Of a stretch of 64,000 nt of DNA, positions 1 through 8,962 are shown piece after piece. The notes under the pieces are model-generated. The model did no database searches. It saw only the letters and a program-made list of their open reading frames with translations, and was not told where the DNA came from. Origin of the DNA: JACKIC01 sp964392305 (GTDB lineage: Bacteria > Planctomycetota > UBA1135 > UBA2386); NCBI GenBank assembly GCA_964392305.1, contig CAYMPV010000027.1:22820-86819 (forward strand), given 5' to 3'. The first letter of the stretch is position 1. Each line of letters starts with the position of its first letter. The position numbers and the translations under genes are program-made.

Positions 1-2
1 TC

Positions 3-278
3 ATGACGGTCGGCTTCAGCTCGACGACCTCGATCCTGGGCCCGCTGCCGTACAACCTGCAGCCGTTCGGCTTCGGCGCCAACTGCAACCTGCTGATCAG
101 CACCGACGCCACCGTGCTGTTCCAGACCTCGTCCGGCGCCGGCACGTTCAACCTCCCGGTGCCGAGCGACGTCGCCTTCACGGGTCTGCAGCTGTTCTTC
201 CAGGCCGCCGTGATCGACCCGGCCGCGACGGGCGGGTTCACCTTCACCAACGCGATCGACGCGGTGATCGGCACCTGA
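3..278 (+). CDS. C-terminal part of a secreted beta-rich protein (cut by window edge)
   Basis: The reading frame is open to the left edge, so only the last 91 or so residues are visible and the ATG at position 3 is probably internal. The fragment is rich in small, hydroxylated and aromatic residues with no charged helices, as in exported beta-sandwich proteins. Its pattern (a P-L-P-Y-N-L stretch, an N-C-N-L-L-I-S strand, then Q-A-A-V-I-D-P and a final T-N-A-I segment) matches the ends of the proteins encoded at 358-2451, 18978-20483, 20569-22848 and 25747-26649. I infer a shared C-terminal domain. The function is unknown. Confidence 0.6.
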   Translation: MTVGFSSTTSILGPLPYNLQPFGFGANCNLLISTDATVLFQTSSGAGTFNLPVPSDVAFTGLQLFFQAAVIDPAATGGFTFTNAIDAVIGT

Positions 279-281
279 GAG

Positions 282-324
282 GCCCGTCCGCAAAACGGGC
301 GCGGGTGACGTAACCGCCACCCGC
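282..324. terminator. Two adjacent hairpins between convergent genes
   Basis: A 6-bp stem (282-287 with 295-300) is followed directly by a 7-bp stem (301-307 with 318-324). They lie between the stop of the leftmost gene and the stop of the convergent serine hydrolase gene. There is no U-run, so termination is inferred from position and GC-rich stems only. Confidence 0.4.
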
Positions 325-357
325 GCCACGCGCAGTCACCTTGCTGCATGCCCGCGG

Positions 358-2451
358 TCAGTCGCCGACCACGCTGCGCATGCCGTTGCTCGACATCAGG
401 CTGCCGCCGAGCGAGAAGAACTGCGTGAAGTACTCCATGCCCAGGAAGCCGTAGTGCGTGGGCAGTGAGATCGGCACCTGCGCGCCGCCGGTGGCGCTGG
501 CGACCAGCACCTCGGTCACGAGGGCGTCGTTGTAGACGAAGCACCCGGGCGCACCGGCGAAGCCGAGGCTGGCCGGCAGCGGCGTCGCACCCCAGAACTG
601 ATCGCTGAAGCCGAAGGTCATCACCGCGAGCGAATTCGGCGTGCCACCCGTCATGCGGTAGACGGGCGTCTGGCCGAGCGCCGGCAGGCCTTGGGCCGAC
701 TGGAACAGGGCCCGCGGTGAACCGCAGCCGGTGCCGACCGAGACCGCGACCGAGGTGATGTCCCAGGTCGCCAGCGCCGCGTGCAACGTCGGGCGCAGCA
801 GTTCGCCGACCGCCTGGCTGACCGCGTTGCCGGCGTTGGTGCCGTTGCTGGCGTCGCTGACGTAGGCGCCGACCGCGTATTCACGCAGGTCGATCTGGTT
901 GCCGACGCGGAACGGGATGCGGATCCAGCCGAAACCCGAGCGGAACTCGGCGCCGTTCAGCGTGTAGCTGCCGCCCTTGCGCGCCAGTTCGACGAGCGCG
1001 TTGAAGCTGTTCAGGGCCGCCGGCGACACGCCGAGCTGAGCCGCTCCCTGGCCGATCACCGTGTCGATGCCGCCCCAGCTCTTGCTGTTGAGCATGTGCT
1101 CGTAGAACTCGTCGCGCCACGAGCCGAGGTAACCGTTGGCGACCTGGGTGTGCAGATCACAGAGGTCACGCAGCGTGATCTGGTTGGGGTTGCTGATCGC
1201 CGGTCCGGCGCAGCCGATGCGGTGATTGAGCGAGGTGTTGCTCATGCCGAGCGCCGCGGCCGTGGCGTTGATCGAGGCCTCGCCGAAGTAGGCCGCAACC
1301 GCTTGCGTGCGGTTGTTGTCGCTCTGTTCCATCATCGCGCGCAACACGGTGGTCAGGCTCTCGTTGACGGGGTTGTTGTCGACCGGGCAGCTGCCGCTGG
1401 TCGCCGTGAACACGTTCATCGGCATGTTCAACGACACCTGGTTCATGAACAGGCGGCGGAAGGCGTGCACGTGGTGCAGCGTCTTCATCGTGCTGGCCGG
1501 CTCGAACTGACGGCTGCCGTTCAGGCTCGCCAGTTCGCTGCCGTTGATGCGACGCAGGTAGCAGCCGACGCCGCCGTCGGTGGTGTTGCGCATCATCTGA
1601 CCGACGCTCGTCGTCAGCGCGTTGCTGTTGTTGATCGTTACCAGCAGGAAGCGGCGCTGGCCGTTGACGTCGTAGGTCTCGAGGTCGATCGGGCGGTGGC
1701 CGTAGTCACCGAGCTTTTCGACGACCTGCGCCGACGTCAGCCCGTACCAGTACGTCCACGGCGGCGAACTCGGTTCGGTGACCAGCACCGCGTCGTAGTT
1801 GCCGTTGTCGCGGCGGTCGAAGTCGTAGAGGCGGCGGCCGTTGTTGATGCTCGCCTGCACCGTGCCGAGCGACACGTTGTAGTACCACGCGTAGTTGCGG
1901 TAGTCGTTGCCGGTGTTGCTGATCATCACGACGCTGTAGTAGGTCGTGTTGCCGATCACGTACGAGTCGATGTCGACCGGCCGCGCGTTGTTGCTGCCGA
2001 GCAGCGCCGAGACCGATGCGCCCGACTGGCCGTAGTAGTACCACCACGTCTTGGCGTTGTTGCCGGTGTTGGGCACCATCACGCAGGCGAACCGCGTCTG
2101 GCCACCGTCTTCGTAGGCCTCCAGGTCGATCAGCCGCGCGTTGTTGGTGTTCAGATGACTCGACAGTTGCGTGGCGGTGAGGCCGTAGTACCACCAGTAA
2201 CCCGAGGCGTAGTCACCGGTGTTCTGCACCAGCGCCGCGGTGAAGCGCAGCGGGTTGGTGCCCTCGACCTCGAGGTCGACCGGGCGGTAGCCGTTCTGGG
2301 TCGCGGTCGTGATCGTGGTCGCCGAGGCGCCGTAGTACCAGGCGTAGTTGGTGGGCGTCGACAGTTCGCGTACGTCCTGGGCCAGGACCGAAGACAGCAG
2401 GCCGAACGTCAGGGAGAGGGAGAGGGGCAGGGAGATCAGGTTCGTGTTCAT
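358..2451 (-). CDS. Secreted serine hydrolase: WYYG repeats plus class-A beta-lactamase-like domain
   Basis: The product is 697 aa with a signal peptide at residues 1-25 (ends L-A-Q). Residues 26 to about 270 hold five degenerate repeats of roughly 48 aa, each with a W-Y-Y-G-like core and a later R-P-(V/I)-D-L/I segment. The second half carries the beta-lactamase/DD-peptidase motifs: S-T-M-K with nucleophile Ser320 and Lys323, S-D-N at 377-379, and K-G-G-S near 492 in the K-T-G place. Fungal polyglycine hydrolases are built in a similar way, but the substrate here is unknown. A C-terminal domain of about 80 aa resembles that of other secreted proteins in the window. The start at 2451 is chosen because it begins the signal peptide; the frame stays open 57 bases upstream. 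Confidence 0.8.
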   Translation of the reverse strand: MNTNLISLPLSLSLTFGLLSSVLAQDVRELSTPTNYAWYYGASATTITTATQNGYRPVDLEVEGTNPLRFTAALVQNTGDYASGYWWYYGLTATQLSSHLNTNNARLIDLEAYEDGGQTRFACVMVPNTGNNAKTWWYYYGQSGASVSALLGSNNARPVDIDSYVIGNTTYYSVVMISNTGNDYRNYAWYYNVSLGTVQASINNGRRLYDFDRRDNGNYDAVLVTEPSSPPWTYWYGLTSAQVVEKLGDYGHRPIDLETYDVNGQRRFLLVTINNSNALTTSVGQMMRNTTDGGVGCYLRRINGSELASLNGSRQFEPASTMKTLHHVHAFRRLFMNQVSLNMPMNVFTATSGSCPVDNNPVNESLTTVLRAMMEQSDNNRTQAVAAYFGEASINATAAALGMSNTSLNHRIGCAGPAISNPNQITLRDLCDLHTQVANGYLGSWRDEFYEHMLNSKSWGGIDTVIGQGAAQLGVSPAALNSFNALVELARKGGSYTLNGAEFRSGFGWIRIPFRVGNQIDLREYAVGAYVSDASNGTNAGNAVSQAVGELLRPTLHAALATWDITSVAVSVGTGCGSPRALFQSAQGLPALGQTPVYRMTGGTPNSLAVMTFGFSDQFWGATPLPASLGFAGAPGCFVYNDALVTEVLVASATGGAQVPISLPTHYGFLGMEYFTQFFSLGGSLMSSNGMRSVVGD

Positions 2452-2534
2452 GGGTAGCACCGTGTTCCCCCCTGCCAGCGGGCCACCGCGGCCGGTTCCA
2501 AGGTGCAATCTCCAGAACCTGAGGGGCGGCCCGC

Positions 2535-3179
2535 TCAGCCGCTCACGGTCTTGCCGAACCCGCGCATCCTGAGCTTCACCAGGAGTTTGGCCTGGGCGTC
2601 GTGGAACGCCTGGCGGGCGGTCTCGTCGGACGCGTACCCCAGGGCGGCCTTGATGACCGGGAAGGTCGCGTCCTCGAGCAGCCGCATCTCGAGCAGGCGG
2701 CGCTGCCGTTCGGGCAGTTCGGTCAGCGCCTCACGCACCAGGGCGGCGCGTTCGCCCAGCGACGCGGCCAGGGTCGGGGTCGCCTCGCGGCGGTCCGCGG
2801 CGACCCCGGCGATGCCGCCGGTGGGTTCGGCGACCTGCTTGCGCCCATCGCGCCGCGCCGCCTCGTGGAAGCGAACCGCGTCGAGCAGGCGGTGCCGCAC
2901 CAGCGTGCCCAGGTAGGCGAAGAACGGCTCAGGGCCGACGAAGTCGGTGTCGGCGAGGTCCTTGACGACACCGACCAGCACCTCGTGCACGACGTCGGTG
3001 GTGCTGAACAGCGGCAGGATCCACTTGTGCTGTTTGCGGAAGTCGCCCTCGAGTTCGCGATGCACCCGCGCGCGCACCGTGCCGTAACACAACCCGACCA
3101 GCCGATCGCGCGCAGCGCCGTCACCGGCGGCCGCGGCGGTGATGCAGGCGTGCAGTTCGGTCCAGTCGAGCGCGGTCAC
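2535..3179 (-). CDS. ECF-like RNA polymerase sigma factor
   Basis: The product is 214 aa. The N-terminal half has a sigma-70 region-2-like segment (T-T-D-V-V-H-E-V-L through the Y-L-G-T-L-V-R-H-R-L helix). The C-terminal half has region 4 (L-P-E-R-Q-R-R-L-L-E-M-R-L followed by a helix-turn-helix-like stretch). The spacer between them is rich in Ala, Arg and Thr. The start is GTG, and its G is the last base of the upstream gene's TAG stop (TAGTG), so translation is probably coupled. No anti-sigma gene is adjacent. Planctomycete sigma factors of this kind are usually assigned to ECF groups; I cannot place the group. The target promoters are unknown. Confidence 0.85.
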   Translation of the reverse strand: MTALDWTELHACITAAAAGDGAARDRLVGLCYGTVRARVHRELEGDFRKQHKWILPLFSTTDVVHEVLVGVVKDLADTDFVGPEPFFAYLGTLVRHRLLDAVRFHEAARRDGRKQVAEPTGGIAGVAADRREATPTLAASLGERAALVREALTELPERQRRLLEMRLLEDATFPVIKAALGYASDETARQAFHDAQAKLLVKLRMRGFGKTVSG

Positions 3180-4618
3180 TACAGGAACACCTTGACCGGA
3201 TAGGCCTGTGCGAGGTCGACGAAGGTCGCGTCGGCGACGAACCAGCGGAAGGTCAACGGCAGGCCGCTGAGCACGAACGGGGCCGGGATCGACTGGGTGA
3301 ACAACCGCGGATCGCCGGGCACGCTGCTGCCGGGATTACGCAGCTGGATCGACGCGGTGATCGCCGGGCTGGTGGTGTCGCCGATCGTGATCAACAGCAC
3401 CGCCCAGCCGGGGCCACGGCCGGTCACCGGCGGCCAGCCGAGCACCCAGGTGTCGCACTGCGAGATGCCGTTCTGAAAGCGCCGGAACGCCGAAGCGTTG
3501 GCGGCGACGGGATAGAGCGCTGGCTGGAACGGCGGCCGCGGGGTGCCGCAGGAAGTGCCGAAGTCGTCGGGGAAGTAGAGGCCGCCGCGCACCGCGGGAT
3601 CGAGTGTGCAGACCGCGTCGATGTCGTCGCCGCCGCCCGAGCCGACCGCCTGGCTCACGGGTGTCGTGTCCGGCTTCGTGACGGGCTGAGGTGTGGCGAT
3701 GTCGGTGTTGGGATCGACGAACAGCAGTTGGTCGCGGGCGTTGCCGACCAGTGAGAAGACGATCAACTCCGTGTTGTCGTCGAGCGCCAGCGCGTCGATG
3801 TCCTCGTTCTGCGAGAGGCCCAGATCGAAGAAGTGTTTCCACACGCGCGGCTGCGACCATTGCCCCGAGGTCGGACTCTGCAAGGTGCGGAAGATCGTGG
3901 CGCCGCTGCGCAGGATGGGCACTCCAGGCGTCGCCCACCAGGCCGATGGCACCTGCAACAACGACGAGTTGGCCACCGTGAAGTAGATGGCCGGACGCAG
4001 CGGCAACAACGCACCGAAACCCGGTTCGGTGCCGAGCAGTCCCTGCTGGTCGCGGCCGAGTACCAGTGGCACATCGAGCTGATCGACGTCGGCAGGACCG
4101 GCCGCCGGCAGCCCGAGCTCGAAGCGTGAGTGCGAACGTTCGACCACGCCGAGCAACGGCGCCGGCAGCACGCTGCCGGGCAGGATCCACGAGAACACCG
4201 CCGCGCCGCGATCGGCCGCCGGCTCGAGCGCGAGGCGCGACCCGGGCTGACCGACCGCGCCGTCGCGGAACGAGAACGAGAACACGCCCCACCCGTTCGG
4301 CGGCGGCATGATCACGCCGTTGGGATCGACCATGATGTCGTCGCGCCCCGTGCTGGTGTCGTCGATGTCGAGGTTGGGCGCGCCGTGCAACGCCAGGATC
4401 TGCTGCAGATCGGGTGCGCTGGCGTTCAGCGGGAACGCCAGCGGCGGCTGCGCGAACCCGTTCGCATGCACGAGGGTGGCCGCATCCGCGCCGCCGTTGA
4501 TGCCGCCTTGCACGCCGATCGCGACCGCCGCACCGACGAGAGGGCCGCCGGAGAGTCCCTGCGCGAGGCAGGCGCCGGCGAGGATCGGGACGACGAGAAA
4601 TGGCACGGATCGATTCAT
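3179..4618 (-). CDS. Secreted protein of unknown function, cotranscribed with a sigma factor
   Basis: The product is 479 aa with a clear signal peptide (M-N-R-S start, hydrophobic core, cleavage near A-C-L-A-Q at about 19). The mature part is beta-rich and has several D-D-I-D-type acidic clusters that might bind Ca2+ (not shown), plus a few Cys. It ends in a hydrophobic strand segment. I recognise no enzyme motif. Its TAG stop overlaps the GTG of the sigma factor gene by one base, so the two form an operon. Planctomycetes often carry such large exported proteins beside regulators, but no role follows from the sequence. Confidence 0.7.
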   Translation of the reverse strand: MNRSVPFLVVPILAGACLAQGLSGGPLVGAAVAIGVQGGINGGADAATLVHANGFAQPPLAFPLNASAPDLQQILALHGAPNLDIDDTSTGRDDIMVDPNGVIMPPPNGWGVFSFSFRDGAVGQPGSRLALEPAADRGAAVFSWILPGSVLPAPLLGVVERSHSRFELGLPAAGPADVDQLDVPLVLGRDQQGLLGTEPGFGALLPLRPAIYFTVANSSLLQVPSAWWATPGVPILRSGATIFRTLQSPTSGQWSQPRVWKHFFDLGLSQNEDIDALALDDNTELIVFSLVGNARDQLLFVDPNTDIATPQPVTKPDTTPVSQAVGSGGGDDIDAVCTLDPAVRGGLYFPDDFGTSCGTPRPPFQPALYPVAANASAFRRFQNGISQCDTWVLGWPPVTGRGPGWAVLLITIGDTTSPAITASIQLRNPGSSVPGDPRLFTQSIPAPFVLSGLPLTFRWFVADATFVDLAQAYPVKVFL

Positions 4619-4675
4619 GATGCTTCTCCGGGGCTGAGCGTACCCGCGCCGGCGGTTCCCAGGGCAAATCCGTGG

Positions 4676-7261
4676 TCAGCGAAAACCGGCGAGCCCTTCT
4701 TCGATGTCCTGTTCCATCTGCCGGCGCAGGACCTCGTTGCCACCGGCGTCATCGGCGACGATGCGCCGCAGCGTGGCCTTGACCCAGGCGGTGCCGGCCT
4801 CGTCGAGGGTCGGCGGCATCAGCAGGATCAGGTTGCGCAACTGGTAGGGACCGAGCGCCCGGCCGGTCGGATCGGTGCCGGCATCGCCGTCGAGCAGGGT
4901 TCGTGCGAACCCGACCATGGCCGCGGACAGCAGTTTTTCCTGCAGCGCCTCGGCCAACTGCCGCCGCTGCTGCAGTCGCCGACTGCGCGGCAACACCGCC
5001 AAGGCCCGATCGAGGTCGGCAACGGCGCGCTCGGCCAGGTCGCGGCGCACTTGTTCGTCGCTGCGACGCGCGATCGCTTCGTCGATGGCGATGCAGGCGC
5101 GCAGATACGGCTGCCGCCAGGCCTGCCCGAACGGCCCCTGGGTCTCGATGCGATCGGCCCACTCGTAGGCGGCCGCGAAGTCGCCGCGCGCCAGCTCCAA
5201 CTGCGCCAAGGTGTACTTGGTGTTCCACGCGAACGGGCGCAGCCGCAGCGCCGCCTGCAGGTGCCGCTCGCTCGCGGCGAACTCGCCCAGACGCAGGTGC
5301 GCGATGCCGAGGTTCTGGTGCGGGCCGTGCCGTTCGGGGCGCAGTTCGAGCGACCGTTCGAAGCACGGCACCGACTCCGCGTACTGCTTGTCGAGCAGCA
5401 GCGCGACGCCGCGCATCGCCTGCGTGCGCGCGGTGTCGCGGCCGTAGATCTCCTCGAGCTTGATCGTCTCGTCGTAGAGCAGATCGGTGAGCCGCTTGCG
5501 TTCCGCCTCGGGTTTGGTCTCGGCGACCGCCGCCAGCGACAACAGGCGCAGATCGCGCGCCGGCAGGTAAGCGCCGCTGGCACGTTCGAGCAGCGCGTCG
5601 GCACGTTCGGCGTAACCCTTCTGGTCGCGGGCGCGCAGTTCGTGAAAGCCCGCGACGTAACACTCGGGCGGCGTCACCGGCTCGGGCAGGTCGCGCGTGT
5701 CGATCGCGGCCGAGCCTCGCGCGGTCGCGTCGGCTTGCAGGTAACGCTGCGCCAACGCCGTGAGGTATCCACCGCCGGCGGCGGCGGCGAGCTGGCGCAG
5801 GTCCGCGCCGGCACCCTGCCGATCACCGAGGTCCAACCGCAGGGCCGCGCGCCACAACCGCACCGGCAGGTCCGCGGCATCGAGCGTGAGGATGCGATCG
5901 AGCAGGTCGATGGCGGCGCGGTTCTCGTGCTCGAGCTGGGTGAGGGTGCGTTCGTCGGGCCAGCCCTCGATCGCCAACACCGACGGCAACGTCGCGTAGA
6001 GGTCGTCCTTCTGGCGCTGGAACTCGAGGCGGCGCTGCTCGATGGCGAACGGCGCCGCGATCGCGGCGATCGCGAGTGTCAGCAGCAGCGCCGCCACCGC
6101 GATCGGTTTGGCGGGCGCCCGGCGCCACTGCCGCAACCGCCGCGACAACGCACCGATCGGTCGCGCCGCGACGGGCTGATGCGTGAGGAAGGCCTCGAGA
6201 TCCTGAGCGAGCCCCGCGCCGTCGCGGTAGCGCCGCGCCGGATCGCGTTCGAGGCATTGGTCGACGATCGCAACGAGGTCGCGCGGCACGTCGGGGCGAC
6301 GGCGCTGCAGCGGCACGGGATCCGTGTTCGGCAACGCCGCCAGCACCGCCGCCGCGTCCCCTTCGTAGGGCGGCTGCCCGGCGAGCAGGTGGTAGAGCGT
6401 CGCCCCCAGCGCGTAGACGTCGAGGGTCGGCGCGGCCGCGTGCGGCGCGGCGCGCACCTGCTCCGGCGCCATGTACCACGGCGTGCCAAGGGTCGTCTGC
6501 GTCGCCGTCAGGCGTTCGGCGGAGTCCTGCGCGGCGATACCGAAGTCGAGCAGAACGGGGCGCCCGTCGCGCCGCACGAACACGTTCGACGGCTTGACGT
6601 CGCGGTGCACGAGCCCTCGCGCGTGCGCCGCACTGAGCCCGCGCGCGATTGCCGCGGCCCAGGTCGCCGCGAGCCGCGGCCAGTGAGCCTCCGCAGGCGG
6701 TGCGCCGAGCACTTCGCCGACGATCGCCACCGGATCGCCGCCGACGACGACGCGTTCGAGCAGCTCGGCCAACGTCGCGCCGTCGAGCAGTTCCATCACC
6801 AGGTAGTGGATGCCCTCGGCGGTGCGCCCGCGGTCGAACACCGTGACGACGTGCGGGTCCTGCAGCGTCGCCAGCGCCTGGGCCTCGCGGGCGAAACGCT
6901 GCTCGGCGTGATCGTCGCGGAACAGCCTGGCGTCGAGGATCTTCACCGCGACGGCGCGGCCCAGTTCACGGTCTTCGGCGGCGTAGACCACGCCCATCGC
7001 GCCGCGGCCCCGACACGCGTCGAGGCGATAGCGGCCCGCGAGCAGCATGCCGGCCAACGGATCGCTGCGCACCGCCTCGGCCTGCAGCAGCGGCAGGTCG
7101 GCGGCGAGGCCGAGCACCTCCGCCAGCGGCCGCGCCAGGTGTGGATCCAGGGCAGTCAGCGCGATCGGATCGATGTCCTCGCCGGCGTCGATGCGCGACA
7201 GCGCCTGCCGCACGTAGTCGATCAGCAGCTCCTGGTCGTGGGGATCGCGCGCGAACGTCAC
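4676..7261 (-). CDS. Transmembrane Ser/Thr protein kinase with C-terminal TPR region
   Basis: The product is 861 aa from a GTG start. GTG at 7261 is chosen because it follows A-G-G-A by about 8 bases and because longer versions would run into the divergent gene at 7338. A short N-terminal helical segment precedes a PknB-type kinase domain (about 75-345). It has the glycine loop G-R-G-A-M-G-V-V-Y, the V-A-V-K lysine, H-R-D-V-K-P-S-N catalytic loop, D-F-G and A-P-E motifs, so it should be active. A single transmembrane helix follows near residue 370. The rest is alpha-helical with several tetratricopeptide repeats, including a run with spacing typical of TPRs. Kinase inside and TPRs outside is the common arrangement in Planctomycetota. 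The substrate is unknown. Confidence 0.9.
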   Translation of the reverse strand: MTFARDPHDQELLIDYVRQALSRIDAGEDIDPIALTALDPHLARPLAEVLGLAADLPLLQAEAVRSDPLAGMLLAGRYRLDACRGRGAMGVVYAAEDRELGRAVAVKILDARLFRDDHAEQRFAREAQALATLQDPHVVTVFDRGRTAEGIHYLVMELLDGATLAELLERVVVGGDPVAIVGEVLGAPPAEAHWPRLAATWAAAIARGLSAAHARGLVHRDVKPSNVFVRRDGRPVLLDFGIAAQDSAERLTATQTTLGTPWYMAPEQVRAAPHAAAPTLDVYALGATLYHLLAGQPPYEGDAAAVLAALPNTDPVPLQRRRPDVPRDLVAIVDQCLERDPARRYRDGAGLAQDLEAFLTHQPVAARPIGALSRRLRQWRRAPAKPIAVAALLLTLAIAAIAAPFAIEQRRLEFQRQKDDLYATLPSVLAIEGWPDERTLTQLEHENRAAIDLLDRILTLDAADLPVRLWRAALRLDLGDRQGAGADLRQLAAAAGGGYLTALAQRYLQADATARGSAAIDTRDLPEPVTPPECYVAGFHELRARDQKGYAERADALLERASGAYLPARDLRLLSLAAVAETKPEAERKRLTDLLYDETIKLEEIYGRDTARTQAMRGVALLLDKQYAESVPCFERSLELRPERHGPHQNLGIAHLRLGEFAASERHLQAALRLRPFAWNTKYTLAQLELARGDFAAAYEWADRIETQGPFGQAWRQPYLRACIAIDEAIARRSDEQVRRDLAERAVADLDRALAVLPRSRRLQQRRQLAEALQEKLLSAAMVGFARTLLDGDAGTDPTGRALGPYQLRNLILLMPPTLDEAGTAWVKATLRRIVADDAGGNEVLRRQMEQDIEEGLAGFR

Positions 7262-7337
7262 GCGACGGATCCTATCCCGACGATGCGGCAGCGTCGCCGG
7301 CACGACGCTGCTACCATGCGCCTCGCGTCCCGACCCG

Positions 7338-8753
7338 ATGAACCCGCTCGACCTGCACACGCTCGCCGCCCGCCGCTGGTTCCTGCGCGATTCCGCGCTG
7401 GCACTCGGCGCGCTGGCCCTGCCCGACGTGCGCGGCGAGGAACAACGCAGCGACCAGCGCGGGCGGTCGGTCGCGCCGCGCGCCAAACACGTCATCTACC
7501 TGCACATGGAGGGCGCGCCGCCGACGCTCGACATGTTCGATCGCAAGCCGACGCTCGACCGGCTGTCGGGCGAGCCGTGCCCCGACGAGTTCCTGAACAA
7601 GGAGCGCTTCGCGTTCATCAAGGGACACCCGCGCCTGCTCGGGCACCGGCACGGTTGGATCCGCGGCAGCAGCGGCACCGAAGTCTGCGAACTGTTCCCG
7701 CACCTCGCGCAGCAGATGGCCGACGTGACCTTGGTGCGCTCGATGGTCACCGACCAGTTCAATCACGCGCCAGCCGAACTGCTGCTGTTCAGCGGCGCGC
7801 CGCGGCCGGGACGCCCGTCGATGGGTTCGTGGCTGTCGTACGGGCTGGGCAGCGACAACCGCGACCTGCCCGCGTTCGTGGTGATGCAGAGCGGCGGCAG
7901 CCTGCCGAGCGCGGGAAAGTCGCTGTGGAGCGCCGGCTTCCTGCCGTCGGTGCACCAGGGCGTCGAGTTCCGTTCGCAGGGTGATCCCGTGCTCTACCTG
8001 ACCGATCCGCCGGGTTACGACCGGGCGCGACGCGAACGGTCGTTGCGCGCGCTCGTCGACCTCGATCGTGAGCACCTGCGGGCGGCGGGAGATCCCGAGA
8101 CCGAGACGCGCATCGCCCAGGCCGAGCTCGCGTTCCGCATGCAGATGTCGGTGCCCGACGCCGTCGATCTGGCCAGCGAGCCGCCCGAGGTGCACGCGCT
8201 CTACGGCACCACGCCCGGCGAAGTGTCGCTCGCCAACAACTGCCTGCTGGCGCGGCGCCTGATCGAGCGCGGCGTGCGTTTCGTGCAGCTGTTCGACGCC
8301 GGCTGGGACATCCACGGCACCGGCAGCGGCGACGACCTGATGACCCAGTTTCCGAAGAAGGCGCAGCAGCTCGATCGCGCGCTCGCCGCCCTGCTCGTCG
8401 ACCTGCGTCGCCGCGGCCTGCTCGAGGACACGCTGGTGATCTGGGGCGGAGAGTTCGGTCGCACGCCGATGAACGAGAAGCGCAACGGCAGCACGTTCTG
8501 GGGCCGCGACCACCACCCGCACTGTTTCTCGATGCTGCTGGCCGGCGCCGGCGTGCCGCGCGGCAAGGTGGTCGGCGCCACCGACGACCTCGGTTACCAG
8601 GTCACCGATACGCCGATCCACGTACACGATCTGCAGGCGACGCTGCTGCATCTGCTCGGCGTCGACCACGAGCAGCTGACATGGAAGTTCCAGGGGCGGC
8701 AGTTCCGGCTCACGGACGTGCACGGCAACGTGCGGCGTGAGCTGCTGGCGTGA
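7338..8753 (+). CDS. DUF1501 (sulfatase-fold) exported protein
   Basis: The product is 471 aa. The N-terminus carries a twin-arginine-like motif (R-R-W-F-L-R-D near residues 12-18) before a hydrophobic Ala/Leu stretch, so Tat export is likely. The family hallmarks are present: M-E-G-A-P-P-T-L-D-M-F-D-R-K-P early, F-D-A-G-W-D-I-H-G, W-G-G-E-F-G-R-T-P and G-R-D-H-H-P-H-C-F. DUF1501 proteins belong to the alkaline-phosphatase/sulfatase-like superfamily and usually sit next to a DUF1549/DUF1553 cytochrome protein; none is adjacent here. It is divergent from the kinase gene with a 76-base gap that must hold both promoters. The biochemical activity of the family is not established. Confidence 0.9.
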   Translation: MNPLDLHTLAARRWFLRDSALALGALALPDVRGEEQRSDQRGRSVAPRAKHVIYLHMEGAPPTLDMFDRKPTLDRLSGEPCPDEFLNKERFAFIKGHPRLLGHRHGWIRGSSGTEVCELFPHLAQQMADVTLVRSMVTDQFNHAPAELLLFSGAPRPGRPSMGSWLSYGLGSDNRDLPAFVVMQSGGSLPSAGKSLWSAGFLPSVHQGVEFRSQGDPVLYLTDPPGYDRARRERSLRALVDLDREHLRAAGDPETETRIAQAELAFRMQMSVPDAVDLASEPPEVHALYGTTPGEVSLANNCLLARRLIERGVRFVQLFDAGWDIHGTGSGDDLMTQFPKKAQQLDRALAALLVDLRRRGLLEDTLVIWGGEFGRTPMNEKRNGSTFWGRDHHPHCFSMLLAGAGVPRGKVVGATDDLGYQVTDTPIHVHDLQATLLHLLGVDHEQLTWKFQGRQFRLTDVHGNVRRELLA

Positions 8754-8962
8754 GACGACCGGCAGCGTTTGCCGAGCCAGCAGGGTAAGGTTCGCGCCGA
8801 TGTTCTGCCGAAGTCCGAACACCGGCGTCACCCCGATGGCGCGCGGCCCGAGCCCACACCGAACGGCGGCGGTGGCTCGACCCAGCAGCATGGAACACGG
8901 CCACTCCCCACGGCACGAGGCAGAACGACAGCGCGTGGCGCACGTCGTCCGGGAGTCTCCGC

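Noticed and set aside
4130..7984. Plus-strand open frame of 1284 codons
   Set aside because: It is antisense to the kinase gene and has the Arg/Gly/His/Gln-rich composition typical of GC-rich shadow frames, with no domain or signal peptide.
7338..8753. DUF1501 gene as a true sulfatase
   Set aside because: It lacks the C/S-x-P-x-R formylglycine motif that is present in the real sulfatase at 14977-16410.
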